Assembly: GCF_016031615.1 (NCBI RefSeq)
Contig: NZ_JACYXC010000001.1
Span: 6,262,001-6,326,000, forward strand
Direction: 5' to 3'
DNA: 64,000 nucleotides
Source: Streptomyces pactum
GTDB lineage: Bacteria; Actinomycetota; Actinomycetes; Streptomycetales; Streptomycetaceae
In this document: piece by piece, positions 33,973-42,970 of the stretch
Position numbering within the stretch: the first letter of the stretch is position 1
Layout of the letters: every line of letters begins with the position of its first letter
Notes under the pieces: generated by a model
What the model was told of the DNA's origin: nothing
Seen by the model: only the letters and a program-made list of their open reading frames with translations
The model's database searches: none
Position numbers and translations under genes: made by a program

Positions 33973-35373
33973 ATGAGTGACCTCACCGGGAAGGTGGCAC
34001 TGGTCACCGGCGGGTCGAAGGGGATAGGCAGGGCGATCGCCCGGGAACTGGCGGCACGCGGGGCGCACATCGTCCTGAACTACTTCCACTCCCACGACGA
34101 CGCCAAGCGGACCCGCGACGAGCTGGTGGCGGCCGGTGCCACGGTGGACCTGGCCCGGGCCTCGGTGGCCCGCCAGGAGCAGGTGGACCGGATGTTCGCC
34201 GAGATCGACGAACGGCACGGACGGCTGGACATCCTGGTCAACAGCGCCGCCAACGGCGCGCTGCTGCCGCTGTCCGACGTCACCGACGAGCACATCGCCA
34301 AGGCCATCGACACCAACTACAAGGGCGGACTGCGGTGCGCCCGCGCCGCGGCGCCGCTGATGGCCCGCAACGGCGGCGGGGCGATCGTCACCGTCTCCGC
34401 CCTCGGCGGCTCCCAGTTCGTGATGGCCAACTACTCCGCGTGCGCCCCGGCCAAGGCCGCCGCGGAGGCGGCCGCCCGGTACCTGGCGGTGGAGTTCGCC
34501 CCGCTGGGCATCCGGGTCAACACCGCGTCCGCCGCGATGCTCCGCAGCGAGGTGGCCGACAAGTTCCCCCGGGCGCGGGAGATGCAGGAGGTGATCGCGG
34601 CGGCGACCCCCTTCAAACGGCTCGGCACCCCCGAGGAGTTCGCCCGGGTGGTGGCCTTCCTCGCCTCCGACGACGCGGCCTGGATCACCGGCCAGGTGGT
34701 GCTGGCGGACGGCGGTCTCTCGCTGGGCGCCGCGCTGCTCTCCCCGCCGGACCCCGCCACGCCCGCGACGGCCGCCACGCCCCGGACGACCGCGGCGGCT
34801 CCGGCGACGGCCGCGGCTCCGGCCGCGGCCTCCGCCCCGGTCGCGACCTCCGCTCCGGCCGCCCCCGTGACCCCGGCGGCTCCGGCCCCCCGCACCCGCA
34901 CCCGTGCCCGCCCCCGGCCGCGGCACCGGCGGCCACCCCCGGCGGGACCGTACCGGCCGGGAACCCCGCCGCGTCCGCCCCCGCCGCCCCGGCGTCCGCC
35001 GGCGGGCCCGCGCCGGACCGCCGGCCCGCCACCGCCGAACCGCGGCCGGGCCCGCGCCCCGCACCGGCGCCCGTCCCGGCGGAGCCCGAGGACGACGACG
35101 CCATCGCGGTCGTCGGCATGGGCCTCACCGTCGCCGGCGCGAACAGCCCCGAGGAGTTCTGGAAGCTGCGCACCACCGGCGACGAGCTGTTCGTCAAGGT
35201 GCCCGCGGACCGCTGGGCGCACCACAACTTCCACTCCGCCGACACCGAGGACGAGGACAAGGCGTACGCCGAGAACTGCGTCTTCATCACCGACTTCGTG
35301 CCCGTCCCCGGCTCGGTGGACAGCATGGCCGGCCGGGGCCGGGACGAGGACCCGGGACAGGACCACGAGCTGA
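33973..35373 (+). CDS. FabL-like enoyl-ACP reductase domain, N-terminal part of a frame-shifted megasynthase
   Basis: From ATG 33973 (after GAGAGGAGCAGG) the frame encodes a complete SDR of about 255 residues. TGGSKGIGRAIARELAA binds the cofactor. The active site is NYSACAPAK, a Tyr-x6-Lys spacing as in FabI/FabL enoyl reductases rather than the Tyr-x3-Lys of ketoreductases. RYLAVEFAPLGIRVNTASA and VLADGGLSL resemble FabL. It should reduce enoyl-ACP to acyl-ACP. From about residue 260 it runs into an Ala/Pro linker. After 34890 the frame becomes meaningless (Arg/Pro-rich) and ends at 35373, while sensible coding continues one base back in another frame. I read this as the first third of a larger protein. 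Confidence 0.8.
   Translation: MSDLTGKVALVTGGSKGIGRAIARELAARGAHIVLNYFHSHDDAKRTRDELVAAGATVDLARASVARQEQVDRMFAEIDERHGRLDILVNSAANGALLPLSDVTDEHIAKAIDTNYKGGLRCARAAAPLMARNGGGAIVTVSALGGSQFVMANYSACAPAKAAAEAAARYLAVEFAPLGIRVNTASAAMLRSEVADKFPRAREMQEVIAAATPFKRLGTPEEFARVVAFLASDDAAWITGQVVLADGGLSLGAALLSPPDPATPATAATPRTTAAAPATAAAPAAASAPVATSAPAAPVTPAAPAPRTRTRARPRPRHRRPPPAGPYRPGTPPRPPPPPRRPPAGPRRTAGPPPPNRGRARAPHRRPSRRSPRTTTPSRSSAWASPSPARTAPRSSGSCAPPATSCSSRCPRTAGRTTTSTPPTPRTRTRRTPRTASSSPTSCPSPARWTAWPAGAGTRTRDRTTS
34886..34891 (+). other. C6 run at first apparent -1 frame change
   Basis: Six C in the context GCCCCCCG. Reading is GCC CCC in the reductase frame. A -1 step onto CCG gives an uninterrupted linker leading into the ketosynthase frame. 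The same octamer occurs at the second frame change. Confidence 0.7.
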
Positions 35374-37763
35374 CCACCATGTGGCTGCGGCACAGCCTGG
35401 TGCAGGCACTCGACGGGGTACGGCACCGCGACACCGACCGCTGCTCCTTCGTCGTCGGCTACACCCCGGACGGCAGCCAGCACCTGGAGGAGGCCGGCGT
35501 CCTGGACAGCGTGACCCGGATGGCCGGCGACATCGTCGACGGCCTGGAGCTGTCCGAGGCGGAGCGCCGGGCGCTGCGCGAGGACATCGACGGGGCGCTG
35601 GCGCGCCGCTACTGGCGGGCGGCGCACGGCGGTTCCCGCTTCCTGCCGCACCGGGTCGGCGAGCTGGCCATGGCCGGCCTGCTGCCGCCCGCCACCGAGC
35701 TGCACATGGTCGACACCGCCTGCTCCTCCTCCCTGTACGCCATCGACATCGCGGCCAAGGGCCTGCTGATGGGCAAGCAGGACATCGCGGTGTGCGGCGG
35801 CGCGTTCGCCCTCGCCCCGCGCGGCACCGTGCTGTTCTCCAAGCTCCAGGGGCTGTCCAAGCGCGGCCGGGTGCACGCCCTGGACGAGGACGCGGACGGG
35901 GTGATCTTCGCCGACGGCGCCGCGCTGGTGGTGCTCAAGCGGCTCAGCCGCGCCCGTGCCGACGGCGACCGGGTGCTCGGCGTGCTGCGCGCCTTCGGCT
36001 CCTCCTCCGACGGCAAGGGCAAGGCGATCTACGCGCCGAACGCCGCCGGCCAGTCGCTCGCGGTGCGCCGCGCGCTGGAGGCCGGCGAGGTGGGCGCGGA
36101 CGCGGTGCAGTGGGTCAACGCCCACGCCACCGGCACCCCGGCCGGGGACCTCGCGGAGTTCACCACGCTGCGCGAGTTCTACGGCACCGGGGGCCCGGCG
36201 ACCGTCACCTCCAACAAGTCGCTGATCGGGCACACCGGCTGGGCGGCGGGCGTGGTCTCGCTCATCGAGAACCTGCTGGGCCTGGCGGAGGACACCATCC
36301 CCGGCCAGTTCCGGTTCAGCACGCCCCGGGCGGACTTCCGGCTGTCGGAGACCGGGCTGCAGATCACCCCCGAGGCCCAGCCGTGGCCCCGGGAGGAGGC
36401 CGGCCCCCGGCTCGCCGCGGTCTCCGGCTTCGGCTTCGGCGGCACCAACGCCCACCTGATCGTCGCCGAGGACCGCACCGAGCCGCTCGCCCGCGCCACC
36501 GCCGCGCCGCGGCCCGCCCAGGTGCCCGACACCGGACACCGGATCGCGGTGGTCGGCTGGTCGGCCCACCTGCCCGGGCTGGACGGCCGGGAGGCGGTGG
36601 AGCGCTGGCTGGACGGGGGCGCGCCCCCGCTGGACAGCTTCGGCCAGGACTATCCCGCGCCGCCGTTCAACAAGGTGCGGCTGCCCCCCAAGACGATCCG
36701 GGCGCTGGACCGCTGCCAGCTGATGATCCTGGAGTGCGCGCACCAGCTGCGCGACCGGATGCCGGAGTTCTGGGCCGAACAGGCCCGTACCACCGGGGTG
36801 TTCGTCGGTCACATGGGACCCACCCGGGCCGCGATGCTCTACGCCAACCGCTGCTACCTCGACGACATCGCCGAGGCGCTCACCGGGGTGCGCTCCGACG
36901 CCGTCCCCGGGGTGCTGGACGCCCTGCGGGAGCGGGTCCGCGGCATGATCCCCGCGTCCAACGAGGACTCCTTCCCCGGCCAGATGCCCAACATCATCTC
37001 GGCCCGGGTGGCGAACTACTTCGACCTGCACGGCCCGAACATGACGATGGACTCCGGCTTCGCCTCCGCGCTGTCCTCCATCACCTCCGCCGGCCGCTAC
37101 CTGCGCACCGGTGAGCTGGACTTCGCGCTGGCCGGCGGCATCAACGGCAACAGCCTGCCGGAGTACCGCACCCTCATCGGCGACCTGCTGCCGCCGGAGG
37201 CGACCGCCCTCGCCGAGGGCGCCTTCCTCTTCGCCCTCACCACCGAGGAGCGGGCCCGCCGCGCCGGCCTGGAGATCCTGGCCTACGTGGACGAGCCGCT
37301 GGGCGGCCGGCAGGAGGAGGCCGCGCCGGTGGGCAGCGTGCTGTGCGGCGCCCCCGACCCGGACAACGCCCGCTACCTCGGCGCGGCCGGCGGACTGGCG
37401 GTGCTCAAGGCGCTGCGCGGCGCCCCCGGCACCGTGCAGGTGTCCACCGACACCACCGAGACCGCGGCCGGCGCCCGGCTGTGGCTCACCATCCCCGGCC
37501 CCGGCGGCGACACCGGGCCGCGGCCGGACGCCCACCGGTCCGTCACCGGCCACCGGACCAGCACCGACAACGGGTCCGCCACCGGTCACGGCACCGCCAC
37601 CGGCAACGGGCGCGCCACCGACGACGCCCCCCGCCGCCGGCCACGGCACCCCCCACCGCCCGCCGGCCGGAGCCGGCCGCCCTCCCCGCTCGGTTCGCCA
37701 CCGACGGGCTACGGGACGGCGACGGCACGCCGTTCCAGGTCCGCCGGCAGGTCCCGCGGCTGA
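34890..37763 (+). CDS. Ketosynthase and chain-length-factor domains of the megasynthase (middle segment)
   Basis: This frame carries a decarboxylating ketosynthase (about 35100-36470): VDTACSSSLYAID with the active Cys, NAHATGTPAGD and NKSLIGHTGWAAG with the two His, and GFGFGGTNAHLI at its end. A second KS-like domain follows (36535-37500), in which the Cys position reads MTMDSGFASALSSI, with Phe in place of Cys, so it is a chain-length-factor-like partner. This KS-CLF order is that of PfaC-type PUFA synthases and relatives. No ATG, GTG or TTG occurs in frame between the linker and the first KS strand, so separate initiation is unlikely. The meaningful sequence stops near 37627 and the frame closes at 37763. 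Confidence 0.85.
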   Translation, partial: PHPHPCPPPAAAPAATPGGTVPAGNPAASAPAAPASAGGPAPDRRPATAEPRPGPRPAPAPVPAEPEDDDAIAVVGMGLTVAGANSPEEFWKLRTTGDELFVKVPADRWAHHNFHSADTEDEDKAYAENCVFITDFVPVPGSVDSMAGRGRDEDPGQDHELTTMWLRHSLVQALDGVRHRDTDRCSFVVGYTPDGSQHLEEAGVLDSVTRMAGDIVDGLELSEAERRALREDIDGALARRYWRAAHGGSRFLPHRVGELAMAGLLPPATELHMVDTACSSSLYAIDIAAKGLLMGKQDIAVCGGAFALAPRGTVLFSKLQGLSKRGRVHALDEDADGVIFADGAALVVLKRLSRARADGDRVLGVLRAFGSSSDGKGKAIYAPNAAGQSLAVRRALEAGEVGADAVQWVNAHATGTPAGDLAEFTTLREFYGTGGPATVTSNKSLIGHTGWAAGVVSLIENLLGLAEDTIPGQFRFSTPRADFRLSETGLQITPEAQPWPREEAGPRLAAVSGFGFGGTNAHLIVAEDRTEPLARATAAPRPAQVPDTGHRIAVVGWSAHLPGLDGREAVERWLDGGAPPLDSFGQDYPAPPFNKVRLPPKTIRALDRCQLMILECAHQLRDRMPEFWAEQARTTGVFVGHMGPTRAAMLYANRCYLDDIAEALTGVRSDAVPGVLDALRERVRGMIPASNEDSFPGQMPNIISARVANYFDLHGPNMTMDSGFASALSSITSAGRYLRTGELDFALAGGINGNSLPEYRTLIGDLLPPEATALAEGAFLFALTTEERARRAGLEILAYVDEPLGGRQEEAAPVGSVLCGAPDPDNARYLGAAGGLAVLKALRGAPGTVQVSTDTTETAAGARLWLTIPGPGGDTGPRPDAHRSVTGHRTSTDNGSATGHGTATGNGRATDDAPRRRPRHPPPPAGRSRPPSPLGSPPTGYGTATARRSRSAGRSRG
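37627..37632 (+). other. C6 run at second apparent -1 frame change
   Basis: Again GCCCCCCG. The KS-CLF frame reads GCC CCC and then CGC. A -1 step gives CCG and opens the KR-DH frame. The local sequence is an Ala/Thr/Gly/Pro linker. Confidence 0.7.
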
Positions 37764-40288
37764 CCCCGGCCCCCGCCCGGACGGTCCGCGAACGCACCCC
37801 GTTCCTGCCGCCGGGCGCACTGGTCCTCACCGACGCCCCCGAGCAGCTGGCCGAGGCGGCCGGCGACCGCACCGGGTTCACCGTGCTGTCCACCGTCCCG
37901 CTGCCCCGGCCCCGGCCCGGCTGGCACCACCTGCCCGAGGTCACCACCGAGGCGGTCGCCGCCCGCCTCGCCGAGGCCGGGCCCGCCGTCCGCCACCTGC
38001 GGGTCTTCGCCGATCCCGGCCGCTCCGCACCCCTGCCCGGCAGCCTCACCGCGCCGGCCCCCTCCCTCACCGCCCTCCACGACGCCGCCTACCTGGTGCT
38101 CCAGCGGGCGTACGACGACCTGGGCGCGGCCGGCTCCTCGATCGTGGTGCTGCTGCTGGGCGCCTTCGACGGCGGGGCGCCGCACCCGTACACCGGGCTG
38201 TTCTCCGGCCTGCTGAAGACCGCGCACCTGGAACGGGCCGACGCCCTGGGCTACGCCCTGTTCACCAGCACCACCGATCCGGTGCGGGCGGTCGCCCGCG
38301 CCGAGGAGGAGAGCGCCGCGGAGCGCACCTTCCCGGTCGTGTTCGACCTCGACGGGGTGCGCAGCGGCTACCGGCTCACCGAGGAGCCCAACGACCTGAC
38401 CGGCGGGGCGCCGGCCGTCCTCGGCCGGGACTCGGTGGTGGTCGTGGCGGGCGGCGCGCGCGGCATCACCGCCGAGGTGGTCAAGGCGGTCGCCGAGCAC
38501 TTCCGGCCGCGCCTGTACGTCCTGGGCAGCAACGCCCTCGACACCTACCCGCCGGAGACCTTCACCGGGAACGACGAGGAGTTCGCCGCCCGGCGCGCCG
38601 GCTACATCAAGGCCGAGCTGGCCAAGCGGGACGGGCGGACCGTCGCCGACATCAACCGCGCCTTCGACCGGCTGATCAACGCCCGCGACGCCAGGCGGAA
38701 CCTGGAGCGGATGGCCGAGCACAGCGGGGCGGACCGGGTCACCTACCTCGCCTGCGACATGCGCGACGCCGCGGCGGTGGACGCCGCGATCGGCCGCGTA
38801 CTGGCCGAGCAGGGCGGCATCGACCTGCTGGTCAACGCGGCCGGACTGCAGCGGTCCGGACTGATCAAGGACAAGAGCTTCGCGGAGTTCACCTCCATCC
38901 GCGACCTGAAGGTGGACGCCTACCGCAACCTCAAGCGGGCGCTGCGCGCCGCCCCGCCCCGGCTGTGGTGCAACTTCGGCTCGCTGCTGGGGTACTTCGG
39001 ACAGCTGGGGGAGGCCGACTACGCGGCGGCCAACGACTTCCTCGCCGCCGCCGCGGTGCACCAGTCCGCCACCACCGCCACCGAGGAGTTCACCATCGGG
39101 TGGACGCTGTGGGAGGGCGTCGGCATGGGCGCCAACGAGCTGACCAAGGCGTACTACGAACGGGCCGGCTCCTACAGCGGCATGGCGATCGCCGAGGGCG
39201 TCCAGCACTTCGTGCAGGAGCTGCACGCCCCCGTCCGGCGCCCCTCGGTGGTGCACCTGGGCGAGGCCGAGGAAGCCACCGTGGAGAAGTTCTACCCCGG
39301 CTACCTCATCGCCGCTCCGGCCCCCGCGGCCGCGCCGGGCTTCTACCTGCGCCGGCTGGTCTCCCGGGACGCCGGCTCGGTGGTCTTCGAGTGCCCCTTC
39401 GACCTGCACACCGACGGCTACCTGCGCCACCACACGGTGCGCGGCGAGGCCACCCTGCCGGGCACCTTCGTCACCGAACTGGCCGCCGAGGCCGCCCGGT
39501 ACCTGGTCCCGGGGAAGAAGGTGATCGCCTTCGAGGACCTGCGCTTCGAGCACTTCCTGCGGGTCTACCGGGACGTGCGGTCCGGCCCGCGGCGCATCCG
39601 CGCCGAACTCGACGGGACCCCCGGCGAGACCACCGTGGTGCGGGTGCTGATCACCGAGGACGTGGTCGCGCCCGGCGGCAGGGTGCTGATCCGGGACCGG
39701 GTGCACTTCCGCGCCCGGGTGGTGCTCGCCGACGCCTTCCCGGCCGCGCCCCGCTGGGAGGCGTGGGAGAGCGGCGCCGAGACCCCGGTGCCCGACCCCT
39801 ACCACCAGCCCGGCGCACCGGTCTCGCTCACCGGGCCGTTCGTCTCCACCACGGACACCCGGATCCACCCCAAGGGCAAGCGGGCCCGGTACGCCCCCGA
39901 CCTGCCCGCCGGTGACCCGGTCTGGCCGCGGTTCACCGTGCCCTGCGTGCTGCTCGACGGGCTCGCCCGGGTGGGCGTGCTGGACCTGGTCGACGGCCAC
40001 CTGGTGCCGGTCGCCGCGCCGCTGTCGATCCGCCGCATCGACCTGTACGAGGAGACCAGCGACCACGCGCTGGCCACCGCCGGGGAGGTGATCGACCTGT
40101 ACGCCACCCCGCCCGGCTTCGACCTCGCCGCCGAGCAGATCAGCAACCGGTTCGTCGCCGCTCGCCCGGACGGCCGGATGCTGCTCCAGATGAAGGACCT
40201 GCGGGCCACCCTGATCGGCTACATCGACGCCCGCACCGGCGAGGCCGTCCCCGCCGACCGGGCCGGACGGGAGGCGGCGCGCCCATGA
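37631..40288 (+). CDS. Ketoreductase-dehydratase domains of the megasynthase (C-terminal segment)
   Basis: After about 170 residues of structural KR subdomain, the catalytic KR has VVVVAGGARGITAEVV for NADPH and LWCNFGSLLGYFG with EADYAAANDF for the Ser/Tyr pair. It reduces beta-ketoacyl-ACP. The following hotdog region (about 39400-40200) has LRHHTVRGEATLPG, matching the HxxxGxxxxP dehydratase motif, so it should dehydrate the hydroxyacyl chain. The first in-frame GTG is at about 37880, inside the KR subdomain, which argues against an independent start. With both -1 changes restored, 33973-40288 reads as one chain of about 2,105 residues: ER-KS-CLF-KR-DH. The stop overlaps the next ATG (ATGA at 40285). 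Confidence 0.85.
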   Translation, partial: PPPATAPPTARRPEPAALPARFATDGLRDGDGTPFQVRRQVPRLTPAPARTVRERTPFLPPGALVLTDAPEQLAEAAGDRTGFTVLSTVPLPRPRPGWHHLPEVTTEAVAARLAEAGPAVRHLRVFADPGRSAPLPGSLTAPAPSLTALHDAAYLVLQRAYDDLGAAGSSIVVLLLGAFDGGAPHPYTGLFSGLLKTAHLERADALGYALFTSTTDPVRAVARAEEESAAERTFPVVFDLDGVRSGYRLTEEPNDLTGGAPAVLGRDSVVVVAGGARGITAEVVKAVAEHFRPRLYVLGSNALDTYPPETFTGNDEEFAARRAGYIKAELAKRDGRTVADINRAFDRLINARDARRNLERMAEHSGADRVTYLACDMRDAAAVDAAIGRVLAEQGGIDLLVNAAGLQRSGLIKDKSFAEFTSIRDLKVDAYRNLKRALRAAPPRLWCNFGSLLGYFGQLGEADYAAANDFLAAAAVHQSATTATEEFTIGWTLWEGVGMGANELTKAYYERAGSYSGMAIAEGVQHFVQELHAPVRRPSVVHLGEAEEATVEKFYPGYLIAAPAPAAAPGFYLRRLVSRDAGSVVFECPFDLHTDGYLRHHTVRGEATLPGTFVTELAAEAARYLVPGKKVIAFEDLRFEHFLRVYRDVRSGPRRIRAELDGTPGETTVVRVLITEDVVAPGGRVLIRDRVHFRARVVLADAFPAAPRWEAWESGAETPVPDPYHQPGAPVSLTGPFVSTTDTRIHPKGKRARYAPDLPAGDPVWPRFTVPCVLLDGLARVGVLDLVDGHLVPVAAPLSIRRIDLYEETSDHALATAGEVIDLYATPPGFDLAAEQISNRFVAARPDGRMLLQMKDLRATLIGYIDARTGEAVPADRAGREAARP

Positions 40289-42915
40289 CCTCCCCGGCCG
40301 CAGCGGCGGCCCGCACCGGCCGCGGGCCGCACCGACCCGAGGAGCGCACCGATGACAGGACGGCACCGATGACCGCACGCGCCCACCCGCCCGCGACCCG
40401 GCCCGGTCCGCCGGCCGCGGGGACCTCCCCCGCGGCCGGCGGACCGCCCACCGCCGCGCCGGCACCCGCGCCGTTCCCGCCCGCCGGTCCGGTCCCCGGA
40501 CCGGCCGGCGAGGCGGCCGAGGACGCCCCCGTCCAGCCGGTCACCCGGATGGTGTGGGAGCTGACCGAACTCCCCGCCGACACCGGGCACACCGTGCCCG
40601 CCGGGCTCCGGGTGGAGGTCGTCGGCGGCCCGGAGGAGCTCGCCGGCGCGGTCGCCGCGGAGCTGACCCGGCACGGCGCACGGGTGCACCGGGGGCCGGC
40701 CGGCGGCCCCGCCGACGCCGTCGTGGACCTCTCCGCCGCCGCCCCGCTGGGCGGTGCCGACGGCCCCGGCGGCTGGCGGGATGCCCTGACCGGCACGGTC
40801 ACCGCGCTGCGCGCCCGGTACGACGAGTGGGCCGCGGAGACCGCCGCTGACCGGCTGTTCTACCTGGCCGTCACCCGTCTCGGCGGCGGTCTGGGCCAGC
40901 ACCCCGGGGACGCCCTGGAGGAGCCGCTGGGCGGACTGTGGGCGGGCCTGGCCAAGACCCTGCACCGCGAGTTCCCCAACTGCAACGCCCGGGTCCTGGA
41001 CATCGGCCCGGACGACGTGGACCGGCTGCCCGCGCTGATCGCCGCCGAACTGGGCCGGGTGGGGGAGATCGAGGTCGGCCACCGCGACGGCCGGCGCCTC
41101 ACCCTCACCCCCACCGCCCGGCCGTGCCCCGCGCCCACGCTCGACCTGGGCCCGCGGGACACCGTGCTGATCTCCGGCGGGGGCCGCGGCATCGGCTGGC
41201 AGCTGGCCCGCACCCTCGCCGAGCGGCACGGCACGCGGGTGGTGATCACCGGCCGCGAGCCGCTCCCGGCCGGCGACGAGCCCTGGGCCGGCACCGACGA
41301 GGCGGGCCTGAAGGAGTACGAGCGCGGGCAGTGGGCGGCCCGGGCACCCGGCGAGTCCCCGGCCGCGGTCCGCCGCCGGCTGGACCGCGTCCGCCGGCTG
41401 TGGGAGCTGGCCGGCAACCTCGACCGGGCGCGCCGGGCCGGACTGCGGGTGGAGTACGCCCGCTGCGACGTCACCGACCCCGGCCAGGTGCGCGAGCTGA
41501 TCCGGCGCGAGGCGGACCGGCTGACCGGCGTGGTGCACAACGCCGGGGTGGACACCGCCGCCCGGCTGCCGAAGAAGACCGACGCGGAGATCCTGCGCAC
41601 CGTCGAGGTGAAGATCGACGGCTTCCGCCACCTGTTCGACCAGGTGCGCGAGCTGCCGCTGAAGTTCTTCTGCAACGTCGGCTCGCTCACCGGACGGCTG
41701 GGCGGCATGGTCGGCCAGCTGGAGTACGCCGCCGCCAACGACGGCCTGGCCCGGCTGGGCCGGTGGGCCGGACGCCGCGCCGCCTTCCCGGTGATGACGC
41801 TGGCCTGGCCCACCTGGGACCGGATCGGCCTGATCGCCAACTTCACCGCCACCCTGCGGTACATGGCGGCCATCGACGTCACCGACGGACTGGACCGCTG
41901 GCGGGCGGAGCTGCTGGCCGGCTCCGAGGGGGAGATCACCTTCGTCGGGCCGCTGGGCCGCGCCATCGACCCCGGGCAGGCCGTGGGCTACCCGGTGGTC
42001 CCCGCGCTCCCCGGCTTCACCGCCAGCTACCCGCGGATCTTCCACCTCGGCACGGTCCGCCGCTACCGGCCGCACGCGCTGCTGGACGCCACCGTCACCT
42101 TCGACCGCGCGCAGGCCCCGGTGCTCGGCGACTTCCAGGTCGACGGCGCCGACGCGGTGCCGGTCTCGCTGCTGCTGGAGAACGCGCTGCGGGCCGCCGA
42201 GTGGCTGGTCCCGGAGGACTTCCCGGCGCTGCGGGTGGAGGCGCTGGAGGACATCGTGGTGCCGCTGGCGCTGCTGCGGCTGACCGACGGCACCGCACGG
42301 CTGGACCGTACCGCCCGGGCCTTCCACGACGGACACCACTGGGTGGTGGAGGTCGGCTACCACCGGGCCGGGGACACCGCCGGGCCGCGGGCCCGGGTCC
42401 GGGTGGTGCACGCCGTCCGCGGCGGCGGACCGGACACCGCCGGGCCGGCCCGCCCGCCGGCCCCGCCCCGCCCGCAGGTCGCACAGACCACCACCCTGCG
42501 CTCCGGGCCGCCGTTCCTGCGCTGGCGGGGCGCCGTGGTACCGGCCGCCGAGTGGGAGCCGGGCCCCGCGGACCGGCCGGTGGGCCGGGTGCGGCCGTGC
42601 GCCGCCAACGACCTGTGGGCCACCCCGTACGTCCCGCACCCGGCGCTGCCGGTCGCCCCGCTGGAGAACGTCGTGCGGCGCTGCACCCGGCGCGGCGACG
42701 GGCTGTCGGTCACCCCCGACCCGCTGGTCGTGGGGCGCATCACCCCGCACGCGTCCGAGCGCGGGCCCTCCCGGGTGGAGGGCGACCCGGCGCTGGGCGT
42801 GTGGCGGATCACCTGTGAAGCCTCCGGAGAACCCGTGGCGACCGTCGCGGGCTTCCCCGGGCCCCTCGGCCTCGGCGACGCCCGGGCCGGGGCAGCACCA
42901 CCCCCGCACCACTGA
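40285..42915 (+). CDS. Second ketoreductase-dehydratase-like PKS subunit, dehydratase apparently inactive
   Basis: An 876-residue partner of the upstream megasynthase. After a Pro/Ala-rich N-terminus of about 85 residues there is a KR structural part, then a catalytic KR: VLISGGGRGIGWQLART, FFCNVGSLTGRL and QLEYAAANDGLARLG. The downstream hotdog region aligns with dehydratases, but where HxxxGxxxxP is expected it reads LGDFQVDGADAVPV, with Phe instead of the catalytic His. It is probably non-catalytic, or active on something else. The last roughly 150 residues resemble no domain I know. It starts with ATG overlapping the previous stop, so the two proteins are made together. A second in-frame ATG (MTARAHPP) is a less likely start. 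Confidence 0.85.
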   Translation: MTSPAAAAARTGRGPHRPEERTDDRTAPMTARAHPPATRPGPPAAGTSPAAGGPPTAAPAPAPFPPAGPVPGPAGEAAEDAPVQPVTRMVWELTELPADTGHTVPAGLRVEVVGGPEELAGAVAAELTRHGARVHRGPAGGPADAVVDLSAAAPLGGADGPGGWRDALTGTVTALRARYDEWAAETAADRLFYLAVTRLGGGLGQHPGDALEEPLGGLWAGLAKTLHREFPNCNARVLDIGPDDVDRLPALIAAELGRVGEIEVGHRDGRRLTLTPTARPCPAPTLDLGPRDTVLISGGGRGIGWQLARTLAERHGTRVVITGREPLPAGDEPWAGTDEAGLKEYERGQWAARAPGESPAAVRRRLDRVRRLWELAGNLDRARRAGLRVEYARCDVTDPGQVRELIRREADRLTGVVHNAGVDTAARLPKKTDAEILRTVEVKIDGFRHLFDQVRELPLKFFCNVGSLTGRLGGMVGQLEYAAANDGLARLGRWAGRRAAFPVMTLAWPTWDRIGLIANFTATLRYMAAIDVTDGLDRWRAELLAGSEGEITFVGPLGRAIDPGQAVGYPVVPALPGFTASYPRIFHLGTVRRYRPHALLDATVTFDRAQAPVLGDFQVDGADAVPVSLLLENALRAAEWLVPEDFPALRVEALEDIVVPLALLRLTDGTARLDRTARAFHDGHHWVVEVGYHRAGDTAGPRARVRVVHAVRGGGPDTAGPARPPAPPRPQVAQTTTLRSGPPFLRWRGAVVPAAEWEPGPADRPVGRVRPCAANDLWATPYVPHPALPVAPLENVVRRCTRRGDGLSVTPDPLVVGRITPHASERGPSRVEGDPALGVWRITCEASGEPVATVAGFPGPLGLGDARAGAAPPPHH

Positions 42916-42970
42916 CACACCACGCACCACGCACCACACTGAACGACAACCACGCCGGAAAGGGACCGTC

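Noticed and set aside
33973..35373. Reading the FabL-like gene as a 466-residue independent protein
   Set aside because: Residues after about 306 are a frame-shifted Arg/Pro-rich shadow of the KS linker, while coding continues one base back. I kept the coordinates but not the interpretation.
34431..37820. 1129-residue minus-strand frame opposite the KS-CLF segment
   Set aside because: Val/Gly/His-rich antisense shadow with no domain. The KS active-site motifs are on the plus strand.
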